From positions 1 to 37,580 of the forward strand of contig NZ_NCSQ01000019.1 of assembly GCF_002105465.1 (NCBI RefSeq): a stretch of DNA of 37,580 nt, written 5' to 3'. This document shows, in pieces, positions 26,058 through 34,764 of this stretch. Made by a program: the position numbers and the translations under genes. Each line of letters opens with the position of its first letter. Within the stretch, counting starts at the first letter, position 1. Under the pieces are notes generated by a model. The model saw only the letters and a list, made by a program, of their open reading frames with translations. It was not told the origin of the DNA and made no database searches. The stretch comes from Aquidulcibacter paucihalophilus. Its GTDB lineage: Bacteria; Pseudomonadota; Alphaproteobacteria; Caulobacterales; Aquidulcibacteraceae.

Positions 26058-26084
26058 GCACATGTGTATGTGCGCAGAAGCGCA
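26058..26084 (+). other. Two overlapping hairpins between fliN and flbD
   Basis: GCACAT (26058-26063) pairs with ATGTGC (26068-26073), and TGCGC (26071-26075) pairs with GCGCA (26080-26084). The two stems share bases 26071-26073, so only one can form fully. They lie 37-63 bases before the flbD start. Confidence 0.45.
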
Positions 26085-26121
26085 AGACCAATAAACACGC
26101 TTTGGCGTGAGGAGACCGAAA

Positions 26122-27516
26122 ATGCGAGTTTTGATTGTTGGCAACATGAGTGGGCAGCTTGCCGTCGCATCCAAGATTGCGATGGACCGCGGTGCCAAAG
26201 TGTTCCAGGTCGACACCATCGCGCAGGCCACTACCGCCTTGCGCAATGGCAAAGGGGCAGATTTGCTTCTCGTCGATGTCAGCCATGATATCGCAGCCCT
26301 AATCGCCCAGAACGAGGCCGAGCATATCAGTGTGCCGGTTGTCGCCTGTGGCGTCTCCACCGATCCACGCACGGCGGCCAATGCCATCCGGCAAGGCGCG
26401 CAGGAATTCTTGCCCTTACCACCCGATCCTGAGCTGATCGCGGCCGTCCTTGCCGCCATCACAGACGACAACCGTCCCATGATCGCCCATGATCCCGCCA
26501 TGAAGGCGGTGATCCGCTTGGCCGAACAAATCGCCCCTTCCGAAGCCAGCGTTCTGATCACGGGGGAAAGTGGCGTTGGCAAAGAAGTGATGGCGCGCTT
26601 TGTGCACCAGAATTCGCGCCGCACGGACAAAGCCTTCATCAGCGTCAATTGCGCAGCCATACCCGATAATCTTCTGGAATCAGAGCTGTTTGGACATGAG
26701 AAAGGGGCCTTTACCGGTGCCTTGGCCCGCCGGATTGGCAAGTTTGAAGAAGCCGATGGCGGCACACTTTTGCTCGACGAAATTAGCGAAATGGACATTC
26801 GCCTGCAGGCTAAGCTCTTGCGCGCCATTCAAGAGCGGGTGATCGACCGCGTGGGCGGCTCCAAACCTGTGCCCGTCAATATCCGTATCTTGGCCACGTC
26901 AAACCGCAATCTGGAAGAAGATGTGCGCGCCGGCAAATTCCGCGAAGACCTCTATTACCGCCTCAATGTCGTCAATCTATGCATCCCGCCCTTGCGCGAT
27001 CGTCCGGGCGATCTGGTGGCTTTGTCGACCTATTTCATCAAGAAATACACGACTGCTAATGGCCTCAAACCAAAAGGTATTTCCAATGTGGCGCTGGAAG
27101 CCATCAAGGCAAATCCTTGGCGGGGCAATGTGCGGGAATTGGAAAACGCCATGCACCGCGCCGTTCTGTTGTCGGCGGGCCCCGAGATTGAGATTGGCGA
27201 CATCCGCCTTCCAGATGGGTCCGCTTTAGGTACGGCTTCGACTTTGAACCCTCATGTCGCCACCGCTGGCCAAGCCATTTTGGCCGCCCAAGCTGTTCAA
27301 GCCGCGCCTGCCAATCTGGTTGGTCGCACGATTGAAGCGGTGGAGCAGGAAATGATCCTCGATACGCTGAAGCATTGTTATGGCAATCGCACCCATGCCG
27401 CGCAAATCTTGGGCATTTCGATCCGCACACTTCGAAACAAGCTGAAGCTCTATATGGATGCGGGCATCGATGTGCCTGCCCCTGGTGCCAATGAACCCCG
27501 CTTTGTGTACGGATAG
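26122..27516 (+). CDS. flbD: Flagellar sigma54 activator FlbD
   Basis: An NtrC-family activator that drives sigma54 promoters of hook and later genes. The 464 residues have a receiver-like domain (about 1-115) in which Asp52 is present but the acidic pocket and the conserved C-terminal Lys are not. The AAA+ domain follows, with Walker A GESGVGKE (148-155), the sigma54 loop GAFTGA (195-200) and Walker B GGTLLLDE (213-220). The C-terminal Fis-type helix-turn-helix is at about 425-450 (NRTHAAQILGISIRTLRNKL). In Caulobacter FlbD is controlled by FliX rather than by a kinase; the degenerate receiver fits that. GAGGAG lies 7 bases before the ATG. Likely targets here are the two sigma54 promoters near 17.1-17.4 kb. 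Confidence 0.95.
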   Translation: MRVLIVGNMSGQLAVASKIAMDRGAKVFQVDTIAQATTALRNGKGADLLLVDVSHDIAALIAQNEAEHISVPVVACGVSTDPRTAANAIRQGAQEFLPLPPDPELIAAVLAAITDDNRPMIAHDPAMKAVIRLAEQIAPSEASVLITGESGVGKEVMARFVHQNSRRTDKAFISVNCAAIPDNLLESELFGHEKGAFTGALARRIGKFEEADGGTLLLDEISEMDIRLQAKLLRAIQERVIDRVGGSKPVPVNIRILATSNRNLEEDVRAGKFREDLYYRLNVVNLCIPPLRDRPGDLVALSTYFIKKYTTANGLKPKGISNVALEAIKANPWRGNVRELENAMHRAVLLSAGPEIEIGDIRLPDGSALGTASTLNPHVATAGQAILAAQAVQAAPANLVGRTIEAVEQEMILDTLKHCYGNRTHAAQILGISIRTLRNKLKLYMDAGIDVPAPGANEPRFVYG

Positions 27517-27525
27517 GCCTAGCCC

Positions 27526-29643
27526 ATGACCGATACGTCCGCAGGAATTGGGAGCAGCCCTAAGGCACCACAATTCGGCCTTTCAACCTTCTTCAAGGGG
27601 GTCATGACGGGCCAAGTCTTGATGGGGATTGGGGTTGTTGGGCTGGTGGTCCTTCTGATCATCCCCCTGCCGCCATTCATGCTGGACTTCTTATTGGCCA
27701 TTTCGGTCACAAGTTCAGTTCTGATCTTGATGACTGCGCTATTCATCAAGAAGCCGCTGGAATTCAGCGCCTTTCCAGCGGTCTTGCTGGTCGCAACCAT
27801 GTTCCGTCTTGGCCTTAATATCGCCTCGACGCGGCTGATCCTCAGCCAAGGCCACGAGGGTCCTGATGCTGCTGGCGAGATCATTGCCGCCTTTGGTGAG
27901 TTCATCATGGGCGGTAATTTCGTCATCGGGATTATCGTCTTCATCATCCTGGTGATCGTCAATTTCGTCGTGATTACCAAGGGTTCGACCCGTATCGCCG
28001 AAGTCGCCGCCCGCTTCAGCTTGGACGCCATGCCCGGCAAGCAAATGGCCGTGGATGCGGACTTGTCGGCAGGGCTTATCAATGAAGAAGAAGCCCGCCG
28101 TCGCCGGAAGGAATTGGAAGGCGAAAGCAACTTCTTCGGGGCGATGGATGGTGCGTCGAAATTCGTCCGCGGGGATGCCGTTGCTGGCCTCATCATCACG
28201 GCCATCAATATCATTGGCGGCATGATTATCGGGATGGCGCAAGAGGGTTTGAGCTTCAGCGAAGCGGGCACAACCTATACCCAATTGACAATTGGCGACG
28301 GTCTGATCAGCCAAATCCCAGCCCTCATCATTTCGCTCGCGGCCGGTATGTTAGTGGCTAAAGCCGGGGTGGAAGAAGCCGCCGAAGCGGCCCTAGCCCG
28401 TCAGTTGGCAGGTAGCCCACAGGCACTGGGCATGGTAGCCGCGACAGCCTTTATCGCTGGCGTTCTGCCCGGTATGCCCATGATTGCTTTCTGGTTGATC
28501 GGAGCTGGGGCCAGCTATTTGGCCTATAAGCTTTGGAAGGCTGAAGCCGAAAAGAAATTCACGTCTGATGTCGCGTCCTATGATGCCGCCAATGCGCCAC
28601 CAAAGCCGGAAGAAGACGAGCCCATCGCGACAGCCCTGTCGATTGATGAATTGAAGATCGAGCTTGGCTATGGCCTCTTGGCATTGGTCAATGATGTGCA
28701 GGGTCGCCGCATCACCGATCAGATTAAAGCGCTGCGCCGTCAGATCGCTCAAGAATTGGGCTTTGTCATGCCAGCCGTGCGCATCTTGGACAATATGGCT
28801 GTTCCCAACAATGGCTATTCGATCCGCGTGAAAGAGATGGAAGCTGGCGAAGGCGAATTGCGCATCGGCCATCTTCTGGTGATGGACCCAGCAGGCGAAA
28901 CACCCAATCTGCCGGGCGAACCCTGCAAAGAACCTGCCTTTGGCTTGCCTGCGGCTTGGGTCGCCGAAAGCTTCCGCGAAGAAGCCGCCTTCAAAGGCTA
29001 TACGATTGTCGACCCCGCCACCGTCTTGACCACCCATCTGACCGAAGTGGTGAAGGACAATATGGCCGAGCTTCTCTCGATTGCCGAAGTTCAGCGCTTG
29101 ATGAAGGAATTGTCGAAAGAGCATCAAAAGCTGGTCGAAGACACCATCCCTGCCCAAGTTTCGTGGGCGACGGTGCAGCGGGTCTTGCAAAGCTTGCTGC
29201 GCGAGCGTGTGTCGATCCGCGACCTTGCCACCATTATGGAAGCTATTTCTGAGGCCACGACCATGGATGCGGTGTCGATGGTCGAACATGTCCGGGCGCG
29301 TCTGGCGCGGCAAATCTGCTTCCAGAACCGCAGCCCTGATGGCTCTCTGCCCATTGTCGCCCTCTCGCCCAAGTGGGAGCAGGCGTTTTCCGAAGCCATT
29401 GTGGGCGAGCGCGGCGACCGTCAACTGGCACTAGCCCCCAGCCAGGTGCATGAGTTCGTGCAAGCCGTTCGTATTGCTTTGGACCGAGCTGCCCAAACAG
29501 GTGAGATTCCGGTCATTCTGACATCTGGCGGCATCCGCCCCTATGTCCGGTCGCTGATTGAGCGCTTCCGCGCCCAAACCATGGTGATGAGCCAGAACGA
29601 GATCCACCCGAAAGCCAAATTGCGCACCTTGGGCAGTGTCTAG
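27526..29643 (+). CDS. flhA: Flagellar export gate protein FlhA
   Basis: The large export-gate subunit, 705 residues. The N-terminal half (about 25-340) has about eight transmembrane helices with the FHIPEP signature region (NIASTRLILSQGHEGPDAAG; ADLSAGLINEEEARRRRKEL). The C-terminal cytoplasmic domain (about 365-700) binds export substrates and chaperones (GYSIRVKEMEAGEGELRIGH; SIRDLATIMEAISEATTMDA). It starts 9 bases after the flbD stop. Length and motifs match the family. Confidence 0.97.
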   Translation: MTDTSAGIGSSPKAPQFGLSTFFKGVMTGQVLMGIGVVGLVVLLIIPLPPFMLDFLLAISVTSSVLILMTALFIKKPLEFSAFPAVLLVATMFRLGLNIASTRLILSQGHEGPDAAGEIIAAFGEFIMGGNFVIGIIVFIILVIVNFVVITKGSTRIAEVAARFSLDAMPGKQMAVDADLSAGLINEEEARRRRKELEGESNFFGAMDGASKFVRGDAVAGLIITAINIIGGMIIGMAQEGLSFSEAGTTYTQLTIGDGLISQIPALIISLAAGMLVAKAGVEEAAEAALARQLAGSPQALGMVAATAFIAGVLPGMPMIAFWLIGAGASYLAYKLWKAEAEKKFTSDVASYDAANAPPKPEEDEPIATALSIDELKIELGYGLLALVNDVQGRRITDQIKALRRQIAQELGFVMPAVRILDNMAVPNNGYSIRVKEMEAGEGELRIGHLLVMDPAGETPNLPGEPCKEPAFGLPAAWVAESFREEAAFKGYTIVDPATVLTTHLTEVVKDNMAELLSIAEVQRLMKELSKEHQKLVEDTIPAQVSWATVQRVLQSLLRERVSIRDLATIMEAISEATTMDAVSMVEHVRARLARQICFQNRSPDGSLPIVALSPKWEQAFSEAIVGERGDRQLALAPSQVHEFVQAVRIALDRAAQTGEIPVILTSGGIRPYVRSLIERFRAQTMVMSQNEIHPKAKLRTLGSV

Positions 29644-29655
29644 GGTGGCTGACTG

Positions 29656-30918
29656 ATGCGCGTCTTTACCTATTTTGCCCCCACCCTGCCCGAGGCCATC
29701 GCGCAGGTGCGGGCAGAGCTTGGCCCCAAGGCCGTTGTCTTGAGTTGGCGCAGCACACGCGGCGGAATTGAGATCAGCGCCTCGGCAGAACCCGGCACAA
29801 AACCGCGCGCTAAATCTGCCGTGGCAACAGAACAAAGCAAACCCTCTTTGGGCGCGACGTCCAAACAGGAGACTTTGGCCCAGCACTTCAAGCCCGAAGA
29901 CTTCATGCGGGAAGCCCCACGCCCAGCCCCGGCCGACATCACCCCGCCGCCATCTGCAGCCAAGCCCAAGGCAGCACCGGTGACCAGTCGCGGCACGGCA
30001 GCCCTTCTGGGTCGGCAAGCTGCCGCCAAAGTCCCAGCGCGCGATCCCATACCGAACCCCGCCCCCACCGGCGCAAAACCGGTGGTAAAACCTCTGGCTA
30101 CCGCCACCGCAAAACCTGTGGCCGCCCCTCACAACGAGACCCCGCAGGAAAAATCCAAACCGTCGCGTTTGGCCCTATTCTGGACGCGCGCTGGACTTAC
30201 GCGTGAACAAGCGATCGCCATGTCGCTCAGCGATCAGGCGCACTTGCGCCATGCCCTTGCCGATTCGCTTTCCCAAAAGCTGCGATTTGACCCGATTGAG
30301 GCCGCACCTACCCGCCCGATCGTGCTGGTTGGGCCACCGGGTGCGGGCAAAACCGCTGCCGTCGCCAAGCTTGCAGCACGGGCTTTGGCCGTCGGCTATG
30401 AGGCCCTTCTGATCTCAGTCGATAGCGAGCGCTGCGGCGGAGCCGAACAATTGCGGGCTATGGCGGAGCGCTTGGGCACCCCCTTTGAGACCGCTACAAC
30501 ACTTCAGGACCTCACCCGCCTCAACAAACAAGCCCGCCAAGCCGGTCAATGTGTCTTTGTGGACGCGGCTGCAGCAAGCCCCATGCAACCTTCTGACATG
30601 CGCGCCACCGAGCGATTGGTCCAGGAAGTTGCCTTAGAACCCATTCTCTGCCTGCCCGCGGACATGCGCTATGAAGACCTCGAAGACTTGAGCTTGGCCT
30701 TTGCGCAGATCGGCACCAAGCGCGCCATCATCACCCGGTTTGATCTGACCAAGCGGCGGGCTTCGGCGGCCTTTGCCCTGCATAAAGCCGACATCGCCTT
30801 GGCACAGATTTCAGCCACGCCCTTTATCACCGGTGGCATTGCTTTGGCGTCTGCCCACCGGGTCGCCGCCCTTTTGCTTGAACCTTTCGACGACGTGAAA
30901 GCAGAGGATGCGGCATGA
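29656..30918 (+). CDS. flhF: FlhF-like SRP-type GTPase with altered G motifs
   Basis: In polar flagellates FlhF sets the flagellar site. The 420 residues have the FlhF start (MRVFTYFAPTLPEAIAQVRA, with LGPKAVVLS), a long Ala/Pro-rich linker (about 45-165), an N-type helical bundle and the G domain. Walker A GPPGAGKT (226-233) and the DSER segment (256-259; usually DTxR) are recognisable. The G3 site, normally DTAG, reads DAAAAS (303-308), and G4, normally TKxD, reads TRFD (360-363). GTP hydrolysis or base recognition may therefore be weakened. Downstream it retains the closing motif TPFITGG. flhG overlaps its stop by four bases. FlhF identity is firm from context and the N-terminus. Confidence 0.85.
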   Translation: MRVFTYFAPTLPEAIAQVRAELGPKAVVLSWRSTRGGIEISASAEPGTKPRAKSAVATEQSKPSLGATSKQETLAQHFKPEDFMREAPRPAPADITPPPSAAKPKAAPVTSRGTAALLGRQAAAKVPARDPIPNPAPTGAKPVVKPLATATAKPVAAPHNETPQEKSKPSRLALFWTRAGLTREQAIAMSLSDQAHLRHALADSLSQKLRFDPIEAAPTRPIVLVGPPGAGKTAAVAKLAARALAVGYEALLISVDSERCGGAEQLRAMAERLGTPFETATTLQDLTRLNKQARQAGQCVFVDAAAASPMQPSDMRATERLVQEVALEPILCLPADMRYEDLEDLSLAFAQIGTKRAIITRFDLTKRRASAAFALHKADIALAQISATPFITGGIALASAHRVAALLLEPFDDVKAEDAA

Positions 30919-31745
30919 GCGAATCTGCAACCAAGATTGTGCCCTTTCCTACCCGTAAGCCGCCCGGCCGCATTGTCGCAATTGCATCGGGCAAAGGCGG
31001 GGTTGGAAAAACCTTTATCGCCGTCTCGCTGGCACGGGCTTTGGCCGAACAAGGCGAGCGCGTTCTTCTGGTAGATGGCGATTTGGGCCTGTCGAATGTC
31101 GACATTCAATTGGGGGTGCAGCCCGATCTCACCCTCGCCCATGTTATGGATGGGGAAGCAACCTTGGCCGAAGCGGTCATGCGCATTGCAGGCGGGGCTG
31201 CCAGCCCCGGTGGCTTTGATCTCTTACCCGGCAGCCATGGCATCGCAAGCTTTGCGGATTTGGGCGAACGCGACGTGCAACGCCTAGCGGCGGGCATTTC
31301 CGCACTGAGCTTTTCTTATGACCGCGTGATTGTTGATTTGGCAGCCGGCATTGGCCACGCCATGCTGAAACTTGCTGCCGATGCCGATGATGTGTTGATC
31401 GTGGCTTTGGATGAGCCTGCCTCTTTGACCGATGGCTATGCCTTTGTGAAGCTTCTTAAAAGCCGCAGACCCACGGCGCGCATTGGGGTTGTGGCCAATC
31501 GGGTCAGGAATAAAAAGGAAGCTGATCGCATCCATCAATCCTTTGCCCGGGCTTGTGGCAGCTATTTGGGCTTTGAGCCGGGCTGCGCAGGTGCCATCCA
31601 TGAAGACCAGGCTGTGAAAGCAGCTTTGCGCGCGCAAACGCTCTTATCGCGTCACGCCCCGACCTCTACCGCTTTGGGCGATATGGAGACCGTAACCCAG
31701 CTGGTGAAGTCGGGTGTCGCGTTTGAAACCCGCGTCGCCGCCTGA
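30915..31745 (+). CDS. flhG: FlhG/FleN, MinD-like ATPase
   Basis: A ParA/MinD-family ATPase that limits flagellar number and works with FlhF. The 276 residues show the deviant Walker A SGKGGVGKT (about 26-34), LLVDGDLGLSNVDIQLG (switch I area), and DRVIVDLAAGIG (Walker B, with DLAAG in place of DTGAG). ANRVRNKKEADRIHQSF follows. The start ATG overlaps the flhF stop (ATGA). A C-terminal amphipathic helix is not obvious. Cytoplasmic, membrane-associated in the family. Confidence 0.93.
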   Translation: MSESATKIVPFPTRKPPGRIVAIASGKGGVGKTFIAVSLARALAEQGERVLLVDGDLGLSNVDIQLGVQPDLTLAHVMDGEATLAEAVMRIAGGAASPGGFDLLPGSHGIASFADLGERDVQRLAAGISALSFSYDRVIVDLAAGIGHAMLKLAADADDVLIVALDEPASLTDGYAFVKLLKSRRPTARIGVVANRVRNKKEADRIHQSFARACGSYLGFEPGCAGAIHEDQAVKAALRAQTLLSRHAPTSTALGDMETVTQLVKSGVAFETRVAA

Positions 31746-31797
31746 GGCGCACGACCCACGCCCTAAGTTGACGCAGCTATCTGTTAGCAAATCCGCC

Positions 31798-31824
31798 TTT
31801 GGGCTGAACCGCCCTCTGCCCAAA
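31798..31824 (+). other. 7-bp hairpin between flhG and priA
   Basis: TTTGGGC (31798-31804) pairs with GCCCAAA (31818-31824) over a 13-base loop. No T-run follows. It may be the end of the flagellar message or part of the priA leader. Confidence 0.35.
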
Positions 31825-31851
31825 TAAGCTTGTCTGGCGTAGGAGGAGAGC

Positions 31852-34008
31852 ATGGCTGTTGTTTCCGTCCTTCTTCCTTTGCCCCTGCCGGAAGCGTTTG
31901 ACTATGTCGTGCCGCCCGAGCTGACGCTTGGACTTGGTGATGTGGTGGAAGTGCCTTTGGGGCAAAACCTGCGTATTGGTGTTGTCTGGGCGGTCAAGCC
32001 CGACAGCGATGGTAGCAATCTAAAGCCAGTTAAATCCCGGTTTGATAGTCCAGCTTTTTCCCCCGCGTTGCGGCAATTCATTGACTTTGCCGCGCGCTAT
32101 CTCGTGACCCCGCCGGGGCAAGTCTTGGCGATGGTATTGCGGCAACCCGAAGCCTTAGGGCCCGGCCCGTTTGAGCGCTTGGCAGTTGCGACATCTTTGC
32201 GTCCCGAAAAGCTGAATGAAGCCCGCGCACGGGTCCTTGCGTATGCGCAAGAACCTATTCCCCGCGCGGCCCTTGCCAAAGTTGCAGGCGTTGGCTCTGG
32301 CATCGTGACAGCGCTCTTGAAATTGGGTGCACTGGAAGAAATCGAGCGGCCCGTCGATTTACCGTTTGACCCACCCGACCCCCACTTGCCCGCACGGCCC
32401 TTATCGGAGATGCAAGCCGACGCCGCCCATCTGATCGCCAAGGCAGTTCGCGCTGGTGGGTTCAGCCCCTTCCTCCTCGATGGGGTCACAGGCTCGGGCA
32501 AGACAGAGGTGTATCTGGAAGCCGTCGCGCAAGCCTTGATCGCCCGACCCGACGAGCAAGTGTTGGTCTTGTTGCCCGAAATTGCGTTGACCCAAGCCAT
32601 TGTTGCCCGTTTTGAACAGCGCTTTGGGGCCACCCCCGCACAATGGCATTCCGATATTGGGGCGGCACAAAAGCGGCGGACATGGCGGGAAGTGGCAGCA
32701 GGGCGCGCCCGCATCGTCATTGGCGCCCGCTCTGCCCTATTCCTACCCTTCGCTAAGCTGTCCATGATCCTTGTCGATGAAGAGCATGACAGCAGCTTCA
32801 AGCAGGATGATGGTCTACGCTATCATGCCCGCGACATGGCGGTAGCGCGTGCGAAGTTTGAACAGGCGACCATTGTGCTGGGCTCTGCCACCCCTTCGAT
32901 GGAAACCCGCCTCAATGCGGAGGCTGGGCGCTACCAACGCCTGCTTCTGTCGAGCCGCTATGGCGTGGCGCTTCTGCCTGAAGTCAGCCTCATTGACTTG
33001 AAGGAATATCCGCCCGAGCGCGACCAGTGGCTAAGCCCGGTATTGGTGCAAGCCATGGCCGAGACCTTGAAGGCGCACGAGCAAATTCTGCTCTTCTTGA
33101 ACCGTCGCGGCTATGCGCCGGTGGTTTTGTGTCGCAAATGCGGCCACCGGATGAAGGCACCCGATACAGAGTCGTGGTTGGTTGAGCACAAATATTCCAA
33201 CCGCTTGGTGTGTCACCTCACCGGCTTTTCCATGCGCAAGCCAGATGCTTGCCCCACTTGTGGGGCCGCGGATGGTCTGGTCTCGGTGGGCCCAGGCGTC
33301 GAGCGCATTGCAGCCGAAGCCACCGAGCGCTTTCCAGGCGCACGGATTGAGATTTTCTCCTCCGATACCGCCCATAACCCGCAAGCCGTGCGCGAACTAG
33401 TTGGTCGGATGGAAAGAGGTGAGATTGATGTTTTGATCGGCACCCAAATTGTCGCCAAGGGTCATAATTTTCCGAACTTGACGCTTGTCGGTGTTGTTGA
33501 TGCGGATCTGGGACTTAAAGGCGGTGACCCGCGTGCAGGCGAGCGGACTTATCAAATGCTGAGCCAAGTAGCAGGGCGGGCAGGCCGCGCTGACCGGCCG
33601 GGCCGCGCCCTGATCCAAACCCATTATCCCGACAATGAAGCGCTGCAAGCTCTCGTCATGGGTGACCGCGATGCCTTTATTGAAGCCGAAAGCTTGGGCC
33701 GGGCTGCGGTGGGTGCGCCGCCCTTTGGGCGCATGGCGGCCTTGCACATCATGGCCCAGACCGACGAAGCTGCCGATGCTGCCGCCCAAGCCGCCAGTGA
33801 TGCTTTGTTTCCTGCTGATGGCGTTGAAGTATGGGGGCCAGCACCCCCGCCTTTGGCCATGATCCGGGGATGGCGGCGGCGGCGCTTTCTGATCCAGTCC
33901 AGCAAAGAAGTGGACCTGTCGGCCTTTATGGCAGCGTGGCGGCGTGGCTTCCGTGTACCCGGCAGTGTGCGGGTCAGTATCGACATGGACCCTTACTCCT
34001 TCCTGTAG
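31852..34008 (+). CDS. priA: Primosomal helicase PriA
   Basis: It restarts stalled replication forks by loading the replisome. The 718 residues contain the 3'-DNA-binding N-terminus (about 1-110), a winged-helix part, the helicase core with Walker A TGSGKT (213-218) and DEEH box (LVDEEHDSSFK), helicase motif V (IGTQIVAKGHNFPNLTLVGV) and motif VI (QVAGRAGRADRPG). The zinc-binding insertion keeps Cys427, Cys430, Cys454, Cys467 and Cys470, while the E. coli protein has eight; the second CxxC reads APDT here. I believe this form is common in alphaproteobacteria. GGAGG lies just before the ATG. Confidence 0.95.
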   Translation: MAVVSVLLPLPLPEAFDYVVPPELTLGLGDVVEVPLGQNLRIGVVWAVKPDSDGSNLKPVKSRFDSPAFSPALRQFIDFAARYLVTPPGQVLAMVLRQPEALGPGPFERLAVATSLRPEKLNEARARVLAYAQEPIPRAALAKVAGVGSGIVTALLKLGALEEIERPVDLPFDPPDPHLPARPLSEMQADAAHLIAKAVRAGGFSPFLLDGVTGSGKTEVYLEAVAQALIARPDEQVLVLLPEIALTQAIVARFEQRFGATPAQWHSDIGAAQKRRTWREVAAGRARIVIGARSALFLPFAKLSMILVDEEHDSSFKQDDGLRYHARDMAVARAKFEQATIVLGSATPSMETRLNAEAGRYQRLLLSSRYGVALLPEVSLIDLKEYPPERDQWLSPVLVQAMAETLKAHEQILLFLNRRGYAPVVLCRKCGHRMKAPDTESWLVEHKYSNRLVCHLTGFSMRKPDACPTCGAADGLVSVGPGVERIAAEATERFPGARIEIFSSDTAHNPQAVRELVGRMERGEIDVLIGTQIVAKGHNFPNLTLVGVVDADLGLKGGDPRAGERTYQMLSQVAGRAGRADRPGRALIQTHYPDNEALQALVMGDRDAFIEAESLGRAAVGAPPFGRMAALHIMAQTDEAADAAAQAASDALFPADGVEVWGPAPPPLAMIRGWRRRRFLIQSSKEVDLSAFMAAWRRGFRVPGSVRVSIDMDPYSFL

Positions 34009-34080
34009 CCCACTGCCTGTTTGTTCTGAAACCTGCCTGCCGTCATTGACCTTGGCCAGCGTCACGCACAAAGAAAACCC

Positions 34081-34755
34081 ATGCTGCTTGTTCATGCCAG
34101 AACCCTAGACCCTCTTTCGCGGGCCGTGCGCTTGGCACTGGGTGAGAAGCGCGCCGTTTTTCATGTGCGCGAAGCTCTGCCGTTTGACGCCGATGCCGGC
34201 CTTTTGGCTATCGCGCCTGATGGGGTGACGCCCGTTCTGGTGGATGATTCCTGGGGGCATGGGGCGACCATCTCCGAAGCGCTTGCGATCTTTGAGTATC
34301 TAGAAGATTTACTGCCCACCCCTCCGCTCCTACCCGGTGGGCCGTTAGAGCGTGCCGCCGTTCGCGCCATGACTATTCGGGCGATCCGAACCTTGGGGCC
34401 GATTGTTGACCATGTGGTGCATGAAAAGGCACGCAAAGCCCTTGCCCGGGGTGGCGCGCCTGATACCGCCATCCTGCGCCAAGCCACCTTGGCTGCAACC
34501 CAAACCCTTGACCAGATTGGCCGGGCCGCCGAGGCAGAAGGCTGGATTGGGGGTAAGAAATTGTCGATCACCGATATGGTGGCCGCCGCGCATTTCTCGG
34601 TACTGGATTATCTCGATGCCGTCAGTTGGAGCAGTGCGCCAGCGGGCAAGGATTGGTATGCGCGTTTGAAACAGCGCCCGGCTTTCAGACCCCTCCTGGG
34701 TGACTTGCTGGCGGGCCTTTCTCCGCCGCCGCACTATGGTGATTTGGACTTTTAG
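34081..34755 (+). CDS. fzlA: GST-fold cell-division protein, FzlA-like
   Basis: A glutathione S-transferase-fold protein of 224 residues: thioredoxin-like N-terminal domain (about 1-80, with LLVHARTLDPLSRAVRLALG and the GVTPVLVDD segment), then the helical domain (about 90-215, with LSITDMVAAAHFSVLDYLDA and KDWYARLKQRPAFRPLL). The last residues, SPPPHYGDLDF, match the conserved tail that FzlA of Caulobacter uses in division; there FzlA binds FtsZ and promotes constriction. The N-terminal Ser/Cys position of true GSTs reads DPLS. In alphaproteobacteria this gene often sits next to queG, as here. FzlA identity rests on tail and neighbourhood; a plain GST is the alternative. Confidence 0.7.
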   Translation: MLLVHARTLDPLSRAVRLALGEKRAVFHVREALPFDADAGLLAIAPDGVTPVLVDDSWGHGATISEALAIFEYLEDLLPTPPLLPGGPLERAAVRAMTIRAIRTLGPIVDHVVHEKARKALARGGAPDTAILRQATLAATQTLDQIGRAAEAEGWIGGKKLSITDMVAAAHFSVLDYLDAVSWSSAPAGKDWYARLKQRPAFRPLLGDLLAGLSPPPHYGDLDF

Positions 34756-34764
34756 GAGGGCGCT

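Noticed and set aside
28393..29424. 343-codon minus-strand open frame inside flhA
   Set aside because: FlhA is unambiguous on the plus strand; the antisense frame is a by-product of biased codon use.
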